Shown here one piece after another: positions 24,241-32,215 of a stretch of 44,110 nt of DNA (position 1 is the first letter of the stretch; every line of letters starts with the position of its first letter). Made by a program: the position numbers and the translations under genes. Source of the DNA: Candidatus Bathyarchaeota archaeon (GTDB lineage Archaea > Thermoproteota > Bathyarchaeia > TCS64 > B23); the NCBI GenBank assembly GCA_937898665.1, contig CALEIY010000147.1, positions 1-44,110 of the forward strand, given 5' to 3'. Under the pieces are notes generated by a model. It ran no database searches. It was given only the letters and a program-made list of their open reading frames with translations, and was not told the origin of the DNA.

Positions 24241-25757
24241 GCCTTCATCTCCCTCAGTATCTTCTTTCTCAGCGACTCCACATCGTAGAGGGGCGTTATC
24301 TTAGACTCTTCGAGGGGCCTGGCGAACTTCTTCTCCACAGCTCTCCTATGCAGAGTGTTCATGGTGCAGAAGGGTATGATGCGCCCATCTGGGACGGCGT
24401 AGTGGATGACGCATCGATTCACCCGTTCAAGGTCGAAGTTGTAGGGATCCATGAAGTGCATCGCCCCAATCATTATAAGCCTGTGATGGAGGTCGCCGAG
24501 GCTCTTATAGTCGCCTCTCCAGATTATGGGTAGAAGGAATCTCCGCAGCATGCCGAAGCTGATGTTCCTTATGGCTGCCGCAGCTATCGTCATCTTCGCC
24601 CTGGTGCTATGCCCCTCATCCACCAGCTTTGAGGCCGTCTCTATGGCCTTGAGGAAGCCGTCGACGTTTAGATGCCTCGTAATCGGCTCCACCTTATCGC
24701 CCTCTGCGACGAGGTATGTCGCCATGCCACAGTGGGGGTGGGCGCTGAAGTCTGGATAATATCGATCCTTGAGCTTGCCGACAAATCTTGCGAAGGGGAC
24801 GACCGTCGGGACGGGATACCAATCCTCCCGCTTTATGAGGCCGCCGGTCTGCTCCTCAGCCAGCCTCATCAGGTCTGGGATCGTTATCCTCATCCTTTCA
24901 CGCTCACGGCGGTTTATCCTCCCCGTTATGGAGACGGGCTGGAAGTTTACACATCGGACTATGTCCCTGTTCTCTATGGCGAAGCGGATGATGCCGCCGA
25001 TCTCCTGATCGTTTACGCCGCCGACGAGCGTCGGCACCAATACGACGCTCCTACCCCCAGCCTCCCTTATGTTCTGGAGGGCCTTAACCTTGATCTCGAA
25101 GAGGTTGAACCCCCTCGCCGCGATGTAGGGCTTCGGGGAGACGCCGTCGAATTGGAGGTAGAAGGTGTCGACGCCGGCTTTGAGGAGCTCCCTACAGTAG
25201 TCGACGCTCTCCGCCAGCAGTATGCCATTCGTATTCACCTCCACATGGTTGAAGCCGAGTCTCTTGGCCAATCGCACCAGGTCTGGGAGGTCTTCCCTCA
25301 CAGTTGGCTCGCCGCCGCTGAATTGGAGCGCCGGAGTTGGAACTGGGCGGTTCTCCCTGAGGTTTCTGAGCATGTCCTCGATCTCCTCGTAGCTTGGCTC
25401 GTAGAGGTATCCGGCTGCCCCGGCGTGGGCGAAGCAGATGGGGCATCGTAGGTTGCATCGATTTGTCACGTCGACTATGCCGAGCACCGTATGGGAGTTG
25501 TGTTCTGGGCAGAGTCCGCAGTCGTAGGGGCATCCGAGCTTCGTCTCGGTTCTTGGGTTGTCCAGCTTCCTGCCGAGGTGTTCATACTTTAGAACTCTTA
25601 TATACTGCTCGTAGTCTCCCCAGTAGAGGTCGGTCCATTCACCGTGTTCTGGGCATCTCTTCTTTATGTAGACCTTTCCCCCCTCTTCGTAGATGGTGGC
25701 GGGGAGCACCTTGAGGCATTCGGGGCAGAGGCTCTTCGTCTCCTTTATGAAGTTCAT
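24237..25757 (-). CDS. tes: Tes-type radical SAM enzyme (tetraether lipid synthase family)
   Basis: Tes joins the tails of two archaeol lipids to make macrocyclic or tetraether membrane lipids by radical chemistry. The architecture fits. There is an N-terminal cysteine knuckle (C11, C14, C35), the CPYDCGLC motif (C76, C80, C83), and the radical SAM motif CNLRCPIC (C101, C105, C108) in VTNRCNLRCPICFAHAGAAGY. FSGGEPTVRE and a long C-terminal domain with PHCGMATYLV and IIPFCTMNTLHR follow. Its length of 506 residues matches the MJ0619/MA_1486 type. Close paralogues with other lipid targets exist, so the exact product is inferred. A TATA-like box at 25783-25791 is 29 bases before the ATG. A TrmB-type regulator is divergent from it. 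Confidence 0.87.
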   Translation of the reverse strand: MNFIKETKSLCPECLKVLPATIYEEGGKVYIKKRCPEHGEWTDLYWGDYEQYIRVLKYEHLGRKLDNPRTETKLGCPYDCGLCPEHNSHTVLGIVDVTNRCNLRCPICFAHAGAAGYLYEPSYEEIEDMLRNLRENRPVPTPALQFSGGEPTVREDLPDLVRLAKRLGFNHVEVNTNGILLAESVDYCRELLKAGVDTFYLQFDGVSPKPYIAARGFNLFEIKVKALQNIREAGGRSVVLVPTLVGGVNDQEIGGIIRFAIENRDIVRCVNFQPVSITGRINRRERERMRITIPDLMRLAEEQTGGLIKREDWYPVPTVVPFARFVGKLKDRYYPDFSAHPHCGMATYLVAEGDKVEPITRHLNVDGFLKAIETASKLVDEGHSTRAKMTIAAAAIRNISFGMLRRFLLPIIWRGDYKSLGDLHHRLIMIGAMHFMDPYNFDLERVNRCVIHYAVPDGRIIPFCTMNTLHRRAVEKKFARPLEESKITPLYDVESLRKKILREMKA

Positions 25758-25782
25758 ACGGCTTATGATTCATTTGGCTAGT

Positions 25783-25791
25783 TTATTTTAA
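25783..25791 (-). promoter_or_regulatory. TATA-like box of tes
   Basis: On the minus strand the AT-rich TTAAAATAAA stretch is centred about 29 bases before the ATG at 25757, consistent with a leaderless transcript. Confidence 0.5.
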
Positions 25792-25831
25792 GGTTATCCG
25801 AAAACTCCTCCTCAACTTGGTGTGAGAACTC

Positions 25832-25838
25832 TTTAAAA
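25832..25838 (+). promoter_or_regulatory. TATA box of the TrmB-family gene
   Basis: TTTAAAA is centred 28 bases before the in-frame TTG at 25863. The upstream GTG at 25842 would lie before the expected transcript start. Confidence 0.5.
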
Positions 25839-25862
25839 TCTGTGGGGAGTAGGGTTTTGGAG

Positions 25863-26633
25863 TTGTCTCCAGCTGTGGGTGGGAGGGCCTTAGCTGCCCT
25901 TAGGGGTCTGGGCTTCACGGAGTATGAGGCCTCAGCCTACATCGCCCTCCTACAGCATGGAGGCCTGACGGCTTTGGAACTCAGCGAGAAGGCCTCGATT
26001 CCCTACTCCAAGGTTTATGGGGTTTTGGAGTCTCTGAGGAGGAGGGGTTGGATCGAGGTTGGTGGTGGGAGGCCGAGGGTATATTACCCAAAGTCTCCCC
26101 TCGAGGCCCTGAGGGTTGAGCGGATTAGGAGGGAGAGGAGCTTCGAGGAGCATAGGAGCGTCATCCTCGAGGAGCTTCAACCAATCTATGAGGGTAGGGG
26201 CCTGAGGGAGCGCCCCGAGGTCTGGATCATCAGGGGCCTAGGGAACATCCTCTCCAGCCTACGGAGGATGGTGGAGGAGGCGAGGAGGGAGCTGATGATC
26301 GCCCTCCCAGCGGTGGATGAGGAGCTCCTGATGCCGCTCTCAACTCCCCTCAGCCTGGCGAGGAGTAGAGGTGTGGGGATGCTCCTCCTGACGACGATGG
26401 AGGTTGCCTCAAAGCTTGGAGATTATCTCCATCACTTCGATGAGGTTAGGGTTAGAGATGAGATGTTCGGCGGCGGAATCATAGCCGATGGAGCTGAGAC
26501 GCTGCTTATACTCGATGCCACCCCAGGTGGACGCCTCGCCATCGCCTCAGATCATAAGGGGTTGACAAACATAGCGAAGATATACTTCAACCACCTTTGG
26601 AGAACGGCGAAGCCCCTGAAACTTGGACAATAA
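25863..26633 (+). CDS. TrmB-family transcriptional regulator
   Basis: TrmB proteins are archaeal sugar- or metabolite-responsive regulators with an N-terminal winged helix and a C-terminal effector domain. The DNA-binding half is LRGLGFTEYEASAYIALLQ, LTALELSEKASIPYSKVYGVLESLRRRGWIEV and RPRVYYPKSPLEAL. A helical linker follows, then a region beginning VWIIRGLGNILSSLRRMVEEARRELMIALPAV that resembles the PLD-like TrmB domain. The frame is open from a GTG at 25842, but the TATA box position favours the TTG at 25863 (256 residues). It is divergent from tes with about 100 bases between, so it may control lipid synthesis; that is inference from position only. Confidence 0.87.
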   Translation: MSPAVGGRALAALRGLGFTEYEASAYIALLQHGGLTALELSEKASIPYSKVYGVLESLRRRGWIEVGGGRPRVYYPKSPLEALRVERIRRERSFEEHRSVILEELQPIYEGRGLRERPEVWIIRGLGNILSSLRRMVEEARRELMIALPAVDEELLMPLSTPLSLARSRGVGMLLLTTMEVASKLGDYLHHFDEVRVRDEMFGGGIIADGAETLLILDATPGGRLAIASDHKGLTNIAKIYFNHLWRTAKPLKLGQ

Positions 26634-26747
26634 ATCTATCCATCAACCCCCTAAGGCATCTGCTTGGAGGATGATTATGGATGGGGATTCTATCCAAAAG
26701 GGCTGAGACCTTAAAAATCCTTCCAGGAGGAAGCTAGGGAGATCTCG

Positions 26748-26784
26748 GAGGCTTCATGAATTAAGGGGTTTCATGGATTTGGAT
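26748..26784. repeat. 37-nt dispersed repeat, copy 1
   Basis: This stretch matches 33952-33988 at 34 of 37 positions in the same orientation, with a 20-base identical core GGGGTTTCATGGATTTGGAT at 26765-26784. The copy spans the 3' end of the winged-helix gene, so the last seven codons of that gene (IQIHETP read on the minus strand) lie within the repeat. Confidence 0.8.
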
Positions 26785-27501
26785 ATATTTTCTATCCCTC
26801 CCTTGATCTTCGAAGAGCCGCTCCGCGATCTCTCTTCCCCTCTCGGTTAACCTGAACTCCCTTTGCTCTATGCCGAGAAGTCTCGATATTCGGCTGAGGA
26901 TTCCCCCAGCCTCTCTAGCCTCCACGATCCCCAGCTCCTTGATACATCTATTTATCGTCTCCTCCACCTCCTCCCTCTCTGGGTTTACCTGTCTCAGGAG
27001 GTCTCGTAGATTCATCCAGCCATCTTTGAGGTGGAGGGCCTTCAATATGCGGAGGGTGAGGGAGAGCTTCAATATTCTCTGTGCCTCCTCCCCATTGAAT
27101 TGGGTTAGGGTGGGTGTGGGTCTCTCCTCGATTAGGAGGCTGATCCTCTCCGCGATCCTCTCTCCAAGGGGTGTTAGCCTCCAGGTTAGGTAGGTGTATC
27201 TCCCCCGATAGTCCTTCCTCGCGGGTCTTCGCCTCTCCCCCCGTTCTATTAGGCCAGCCTTCAGTAGGCCCTTAAGCCAGGCGTTTATCTCCCTCTTATC
27301 CAGCTCTATCCCCCTTCTATCCAACTCCTCCTGAATCTCCAGCGTTGTTAGATATGGATACTGTCTATTCTCCAAGAAGATCCTGTATATGGCCCTCGCC
27401 ATCCGACTTCTCAGCGGCCTTAGATGAACTTCGAAGAGTCTGTCGAAGAGCTTCTCATCGAGGTGATGGCGCTCCATGTTAGATTTTATTGATTTTGCCA
27501 T
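26761..27501 (-). CDS. Winged-helix regulator of unknown function
   Basis: I do not recognise a named family. The 246-residue product appears to contain two winged-helix units: residues about 25-115 (YPYLTTLEIQEELDRRGIELDKREINAWLKGLLKAGLIERG, then a basic RPARKDYRGRYTYLTWRLTPLGERI wing) and about 130-235 (RILKALHLKDGWMNLRDLLRQV, EFRLTERGREIAERLF). The C terminus, KYIQIHETP, lies in a dispersed 37-nt repeat and may have been altered by it. The ATG at 27501 is preferred over a TTG at 27516 because of the upstream AT-rich promoter region. An inverted repeat at 27508-27532 covers the start region and could be its own operator. The neighbours suggest control of the divergent hydroxyacid genes. Confidence 0.75.
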   Translation of the reverse strand: MAKSIKSNMERHHLDEKLFDRLFEVHLRPLRSRMARAIYRIFLENRQYPYLTTLEIQEELDRRGIELDKREINAWLKGLLKAGLIERGERRRPARKDYRGRYTYLTWRLTPLGERIAERISLLIEERPTPTLTQFNGEEAQRILKLSLTLRILKALHLKDGWMNLRDLLRQVNPEREEVEETINRCIKELGIVEAREAGGILSRISRLLGIEQREFRLTERGREIAERLFEDQGRDRKYIQIHETP

Positions 27502-27507
27502 GGATAC

Positions 27508-27532
27508 AATATTCAAAAAATTTCTGAATATT
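27508..27532. promoter_or_regulatory. Operator-like inverted repeat upstream of the winged-helix gene
   Basis: AATATTC (27508-27514) and GAATATT (27526-27532) form a perfect 7-bp inverted repeat with an 11-base spacer. Centre-to-centre distance is 18 bases. It lies in the most AT-rich stretch nearby, immediately before the ATG at 27501, as expected for an autoregulatory site of a dimeric winged-helix protein. Confidence 0.45.
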
Positions 27533-27566
27533 ACCTTTACGCCCCGTAAGCCCCCTCCCGAATCTG

Positions 27567-27572
27567 TTAAAT
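27567..27572 (+). promoter_or_regulatory. TATA-like box of the hydroxyacid dehydrogenase operon
   Basis: TTAAAT is centred 27-28 bases before the GTG at 27597. This matches the leaderless spacing seen elsewhere in the window. Confidence 0.5.
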
Positions 27573-27596
27573 CCAGATAGCGATCATTTATCCCTG

Positions 27597-28613
27597 GTGG
27601 AGTGTTTGGCGAGGGCTAAGGTCTTTGTAACCAGGAAGCTCTTCGATGAGGCTATCAGCCTTATCGAGGAGTATGCCGATGTGGAGGTATATGAGAGTGA
27701 GGAGGAGCCGGCGCCCTATGATCTTATCCTAGAGAAGGTGAGGGATATTGATGGTCTCCTCTGCCTTCTCACCGATAAGATTGACGCGAGGATCATCGAG
27801 GCTGGTGAGCGGTTGAAGGTCATTAGCAACTATGCCGTGGGGTATGACAACATAGATGTGGAGGTGGCGACGAAGAGGGGCATCTACGTCACCAATACTC
27901 CAGGTGTGTTGACGGAGACGACGGCTGACCTAGCCTGGGCTATCCTCATGGCCATAGCCAGGAGGGTGGTGGAGGCTGACAAGTATGTGAGGGCTGGGCG
28001 ATGGGTTCACGCCTGGGGGCCGAAGATGATGCTGGGCTCCGATGTCCATGGAAAAACCCTAGGCATCGTCGGCCTCGGCAGGATTGGATCGGCGGTTGCG
28101 AGGAGGGCTAAGGGCTTCAACATGAGGGTCATCTACTACGACGTCTTCAGGAGGGAAGACCTGGAGAGGGAGCTGGGCTTAGAATACAAGCCTCTTGAGG
28201 AGCTCCTCAAGGAGGCGGATTATGTAACTCTCCACGTTCCCCTGACTAAGGAGACCTATCATCTCATCGGGGAGAGGGAGCTCGACCTGATGAAGCCTAC
28301 GGCCTATCTCATAAACACCTCCAGGGGAGCCGTCATCGATCAGAAGGCTCTCTATAAGGCCCTGAAGGAGCGGAGGATAGCTGGAGCAGCCCTAGACGTC
28401 TTTGAGAAGGAGCCCATCGATCCGGATGATCCGCTATTGGAGCTGGATAATGTGGTGTTGACGCCCCACATTGGGAGCGCCAGCATCGAGACGAGGAAGA
28501 AGATGGCGATGATAGCGGCTGAGAATCTAGTTTCCGTCCTAAGGGGCGTAGAGCCGCCAAACCTGGTGAACCCGGAGGTTAGGAGGATCAGACCCCTCAA
28601 GCCCCGTGAATAA
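27597..28613 (+). CDS. D-2-hydroxyacid dehydrogenase (glyoxylate/hydroxypyruvate reductase type)
   Basis: This NAD(P)-dependent family reduces 2-keto acids such as glyoxylate or hydroxypyruvate to D-hydroxyacids. The NAD-binding motif is GLGRIG (G159, G161, G164) in GKTLGIVGLGRIGSAVARR. The catalytic triad is R243 (NTSRGAVID), E272 (FEKEP) and H291 (LTPHIGSAS), at positions close to archaeal glyoxylate reductases. Length is 338 residues. The GTG start is 27-28 bases from a TTAAAT box. It is followed after 5 bases by a LarA-like racemase, so the two probably handle the same hydroxyacid. The substrate is uncertain. Confidence 0.9.
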   Translation: MECLARAKVFVTRKLFDEAISLIEEYADVEVYESEEEPAPYDLILEKVRDIDGLLCLLTDKIDARIIEAGERLKVISNYAVGYDNIDVEVATKRGIYVTNTPGVLTETTADLAWAILMAIARRVVEADKYVRAGRWVHAWGPKMMLGSDVHGKTLGIVGLGRIGSAVARRAKGFNMRVIYYDVFRREDLERELGLEYKPLEELLKEADYVTLHVPLTKETYHLIGERELDLMKPTAYLINTSRGAVIDQKALYKALKERRIAGAALDVFEKEPIDPDDPLLELDNVVLTPHIGSASIETRKKMAMIAAENLVSVLRGVEPPNLVNPEVRRIRPLKPRE

Positions 28614-28618
28614 CGGCC

Positions 28619-29896
28619 ATGAGGATCACTATACCCTATGGGGAGGAGCAGGTCTCCTTCGAGATACCAAAACAAAACTTAGCCTGGATCATCGATAGGG
28701 GGAGCAGGGAACCCTATGGAGACGTCCCTAAAGCCCTGAGGGAGGCTCTGAGACGGCCGGTTGCCTCCAGACCTCTAAGGGAGCTGGCCTCTAATGCCAA
28801 GCATGTTGTCATACTCGTCGACGACTACACCAGGCCGACGCCTCAGAGACTGCTGCTTCCCACCATCCTCAACGAGCTGAAGGAGGGGGGAGTGAGGGAT
28901 CAACAGGTAGAGGTCATCGTCGCCCTGGGAACCCACAGACCGATGAAGAGAAGCGAGATGGAGGAGAAGTATGGAGCCGAAATCCTAGATAGGGTTGAGG
29001 TGAGGAACTTCGACTGCCATGACGAGGCCGACCTCATAGACATCGGCAAGACTCCCATGGGTGTGGAGGTGGTTGTCAGCCGTAGGGTCTATGAGGCCGA
29101 CCTAGTCATCGGCGTCGGAAACATCGTCCCCCACTGCTACGCAGGATGGGCTGGAGGGGGCAAGATCATTCAGCCAGGAGTCTGCGGAGTCAAAACGATA
29201 GAGGAGACCCATATAGCGGCGGGGATGACGAGGCCCATCTTCAAGATGGCCGGAAACCCCGACAACAGGGTGAGACGTATGATCGACGAGGTGGCCATGA
29301 AGTCGGGGCTGAGATTCATAGTGAACACAGTGCTCAACGAGAGGGATGAGGTCTGCCACCTCGCCGTAGGCCACCCCCTAAAGGCCTTCAGGGAGGGCAT
29401 CAAGGAGGCTGAGAAGCTATATCTCCGAGAGATACCCAATAGGGCTGACATCGTCGTGGTCTCAAGCCATCCAGCTGACATAGACTACTGGCAGGCCTTG
29501 AAGCCGACGGACTACGCCTGCCTCGGCGTAAGGCCAGGCGGCGTCATAATCCTCGTCACCCCATGCCCAGAGGGAATCTCACCAGTCCACGGCGATCTAG
29601 GGGAGATGGGGCAGCTGACCTATGATGAGGTTTTAAAGGCCTATAGACGTGGCGAGATCGAGGATGGCGTCGCCGCCGCGGCATTGATGATACACGCCCA
29701 GATCAGGGAGCACGCCAGGATCATCTGCGTCTCCCACGGCCTATCCGAGGGGGATAAGGCAGCCTTAGGCTTCGAGCACGCCGACTCTGTGGAGGAGGCC
29801 CTGGAGATGGCCTTGAAGAGAATGGGGGAGAAAGCCAAAGTCGGCGTCATCAAATGCGGTGACATACTCCCAAGGATGAGAGCGGTGGGAAGCTGA
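28619..29896 (+). CDS. LarA-like nickel-pincer racemase family protein
   Basis: LarA-family enzymes racemise or epimerise 2-hydroxyacids by hydride transfer on a nickel-pincer nucleotide bound to a lysine. Key residues are present: H106 in ALGTHRPM, H172 in NIVPHCYAGWAGGGK, K182 in that same motif, and H198 in EETHIAAG. Each is exactly two positions before the numbering of lactate racemase LarA. NFDCHDE (131-136) is also typical. Length is 425 residues. No larB, larC or larE maturation genes are in the window. Members of this family act on lactate, malate, phenyllactate, sugar acids and others, so the substrate is open. It is coupled to a 2-hydroxyacid dehydrogenase. Confidence 0.85.
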   Translation: MRITIPYGEEQVSFEIPKQNLAWIIDRGSREPYGDVPKALREALRRPVASRPLRELASNAKHVVILVDDYTRPTPQRLLLPTILNELKEGGVRDQQVEVIVALGTHRPMKRSEMEEKYGAEILDRVEVRNFDCHDEADLIDIGKTPMGVEVVVSRRVYEADLVIGVGNIVPHCYAGWAGGGKIIQPGVCGVKTIEETHIAAGMTRPIFKMAGNPDNRVRRMIDEVAMKSGLRFIVNTVLNERDEVCHLAVGHPLKAFREGIKEAEKLYLREIPNRADIVVVSSHPADIDYWQALKPTDYACLGVRPGGVIILVTPCPEGISPVHGDLGEMGQLTYDEVLKAYRRGEIEDGVAAAALMIHAQIREHARIICVSHGLSEGDKAALGFEHADSVEEALEMALKRMGEKAKVGVIKCGDILPRMRAVGS

Positions 29897-29932
29897 TCTT
29901 ACAGCCACTGTAAGATTGTGGAGGTAAAAAGG

Positions 29933-30892
29933 TTAGAGGAGGCCCTCCTCCAACCTCCTCCTCAGATTCTCGATCATATCCCTCGTCATCTCAGCCAATC
30001 CGTAGCTGGGTTTCCAGCCCCAATCTCTTCTGGCTGCTGAGTCGTCGATAGACCTCGGCCATGTATCTGCGATCCTCTGCCTATAATCCGGCTTATATAC
30101 CACCTTGAAGTCTGGTATATGCTTCCTAATCTCCTCAGCTAGCTCCCCGGCTGAGAAGCTCATCGATGCGAGGTTATAGTCCGCATGCCTCGTCAGCCTC
30201 TCAGCGTCGGCTTCCATGAGCTGAATCGCAGCCTTAATACAGTCGGGCATGTAGATCATCGGGAGCACCGTATCCTCCCTCACGAAGCAGGTGTAAGGCT
30301 CCCCCTTCACGGCGGCGTAGAACATCTCCACAGCGTAATCCGTCGTCCCACCCCCTGGAGGCGTCTTATAGCTGATGACCCCTGGATACCTGACTCCTCG
30401 GACATCGACGCCGAAGCGGTTATGGTAGTAGTCGCAGAGGAGCTCCCCAGCCAGCTTCGTCACCCCATAGATGGTTCTAGGCCTCATAACCGTCAGCTGG
30501 GGTGTCATATCCCTCGGGGTTTCAGGGCTGAAGACGGCGATGGAGCTTGGGTAAAACACCCTTAGCTCCAGCTCACGGGCCACCTCCAATACGTTGTAGA
30601 GACCACTCATGTTGACGTGCCAGGCTAGCTGGGGCTTCTGTTCACCCTTAGCTGAGAGGATGGCCGCCAGGTGGAAGATGGAGTCTATGTCATACTCCTC
30701 AACTATCTCCCTAAGCCTCTTGGCATCCGTTACGTCGAGGTGTTCGCATGGGCCTGAGGATAGGAGATCCTCCCCAAGCTTCTTAATATGAAAGGTAGCG
30801 ACTACATTCTCCCCGCCGTATAGCTCCCTCAGCCTCGGAGTCAGCTCAGAGCCTATCTGCCCTGCGGCTCCTGTGACCAATATCCTCCTCAT
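29933..30892 (-). CDS. tdh: SDR-type L-threonine 3-dehydrogenase
   Basis: The enzyme oxidises threonine to 2-amino-3-ketobutyrate with NAD, and belongs to the short epimerase-like type rather than the zinc type. Counting from the GTG at 30910, the NAD motif is GAAGQIG (residues 14-20), with SSIAVFSP near 122-129 and the catalytic Y148 and K152 in YGVTKLAGE. The C-terminal QRIADTWPRSIDDSAARRDWGW is characteristic of this threonine dehydrogenase group. The ATG at 30892 gives the usual start (319 residues) and lies about 29 bases from an AT-rich promoter-like stretch. The divergent gene is its pathway partner kbl, which makes the assignment strong. Confidence 0.9.
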   Translation of the reverse strand: MRRILVTGAAGQIGSELTPRLRELYGGENVVATFHIKKLGEDLLSSGPCEHLDVTDAKRLREIVEEYDIDSIFHLAAILSAKGEQKPQLAWHVNMSGLYNVLEVARELELRVFYPSSIAVFSPETPRDMTPQLTVMRPRTIYGVTKLAGELLCDYYHNRFGVDVRGVRYPGVISYKTPPGGGTTDYAVEMFYAAVKGEPYTCFVREDTVLPMIYMPDCIKAAIQLMEADAERLTRHADYNLASMSFSAGELAEEIRKHIPDFKVVYKPDYRQRIADTWPRSIDDSAARRDWGWKPSYGLAEMTRDMIENLRRRLEEGLL

Positions 30893-30995
30893 CCTCCTAC
30901 CCAAATCCACTCCCCAGAATTAGAAATCTGATCAAGTTGATAATTCTTTCATCGAAAACCGTTAATCCTAATAATCAACCAACAATAATAATGGG

Positions 30996-32198
30996 ATGAG
31001 CGTCAAGAGGCATCCCACGAAGTTTCTAAGGGAGGAGTACCTCGCCCTAGCGGAGCAGGACTTAGACTGGAAGCTTAAGACCGTTGAGGGGCCGAGTAAG
31101 CCTATAACGGTGGTCGAGGGGAAGGAGGTTCTACTGCTCTGCTCCAACAACTACCTGGGTCTCGCAACCCATCCAAAGCTCATAGAGGCCGCCATAGAGG
31201 CCGCGAAGGAGTATGGCGTAGGCTCCGGAGCGGTGAGGGCCATCTCCGGCACGATGAGCCTCCACATGGAGCTGGAGCGCCGATTGGCAAGGTGGAAGAG
31301 GGCTGAGGCCGCGCTCACCTACCCCACCGGCTTCATGGTGAACTCCGGATTGATACCGCAGCTCGTCGATAAGGGAGACCTAATCGTCAGCGAGGAGCTT
31401 AACCATGGAAGCATCATCGACGGCTGCCGGCTGAGCAGGGCTGATAGAGTCATCTATAGGCATACGGATATGGAGCATCTCGCTCAGGTTCTCGATGAGG
31501 CTGAGAGGCATAAGCCGCCGTATAGGAGGATACTCATCATCACGGATGGGGTCTTCTCCATGGACGGCGACATCGCCCCCCTCGATGAGATAGTGAAGCT
31601 CGCCGAGGAGCATGGGGCGATGGTCTACGTCGACGACGCCCACGGCGAGGGAGTCCTAGGTGAGGGTGGAAGAGGCATAGTCTCCCACTTCCACCTCGAC
31701 CACGACCAGGTTCACGTCGATATGGGAACCTTCAGTAAGGCCTATGGCACCGTGGGAGGCCACATCTGCGGCTCCGAAGACCTCATAAGGTTCGCGTGGA
31801 ACAAGAGCCGAACCTGGCTCCTCAGCTCATCTCTACCGCCTCCAGTGGTTGCCGCCACCATCGCCGCCATCGACGTATTGGAGACCGAGCCATGGCATGT
31901 CAGGAACCTATGGAAGAATACGAACTACTTCAGGAAGGCAGTCCAGGACTTGGGATTCAACACGGGTAGGTCTCAGACGCCGATAATACCCATCATCGTC
32001 GGGGAGAGCAGCAAGGCGAAGAAGCTGAGCGAGAAGCTATATGAGAGAGGCATCTACGTGACGCCCATCGTCTACCCGATGGTGGCCAGAGACCAGGCCC
32101 GTATACGCATCCAGATGCACGCCCAGCTAACCCAGGAGGATCTTGACAGGGTTATCGAGGCCCTGGAGGAGATCGGGAGAGAGCTAGAGATCATTTAG
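30996..32198 (+). CDS. kbl: Glycine C-acetyltransferase (2-amino-3-ketobutyrate CoA ligase)
   Basis: Kbl splits 2-amino-3-ketobutyrate with CoA into glycine and acetyl-CoA, completing threonine breakdown started by Tdh. PLP-enzyme features are the internal aldimine lysine K248 in TFSKAYGTVGG, H137 in ELNHGSIIDG, and D214-A-H216 in VDDAHGEGVLG. The N-terminal SNNYLGLATHP is also typical. Length is 400 residues. The start ATG at 30996 lies about 26 bases after an AT-rich stretch. The glycine and acetyl-CoA products fit the C1/acetyl-CoA metabolism encoded elsewhere in the window. Confidence 0.93.
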   Translation: MSVKRHPTKFLREEYLALAEQDLDWKLKTVEGPSKPITVVEGKEVLLLCSNNYLGLATHPKLIEAAIEAAKEYGVGSGAVRAISGTMSLHMELERRLARWKRAEAALTYPTGFMVNSGLIPQLVDKGDLIVSEELNHGSIIDGCRLSRADRVIYRHTDMEHLAQVLDEAERHKPPYRRILIITDGVFSMDGDIAPLDEIVKLAEEHGAMVYVDDAHGEGVLGEGGRGIVSHFHLDHDQVHVDMGTFSKAYGTVGGHICGSEDLIRFAWNKSRTWLLSSSLPPPVVAATIAAIDVLETEPWHVRNLWKNTNYFRKAVQDLGFNTGRSQTPIIPIIVGESSKAKKLSEKLYERGIYVTPIVYPMVARDQARIRIQMHAQLTQEDLDRVIEALEEIGRELEII

Positions 32199-32215
32199 TC
32201 CCCCTTTTTCTGAGA

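Noticed and set aside
24672-25451. A 259-codon open frame on the + strand
   Set aside because: It is fully antisense to the well-supported tes gene, shows no recognisable motif, and long antisense frames are expected in GC-rich coding DNA.
26673-26705. Possible C/D-box guide RNA (ATGATTA and CTGA)
   Set aside because: The C box has a mismatch, no internal D'/C' pair is seen and the spacing covers only half a guide RNA.
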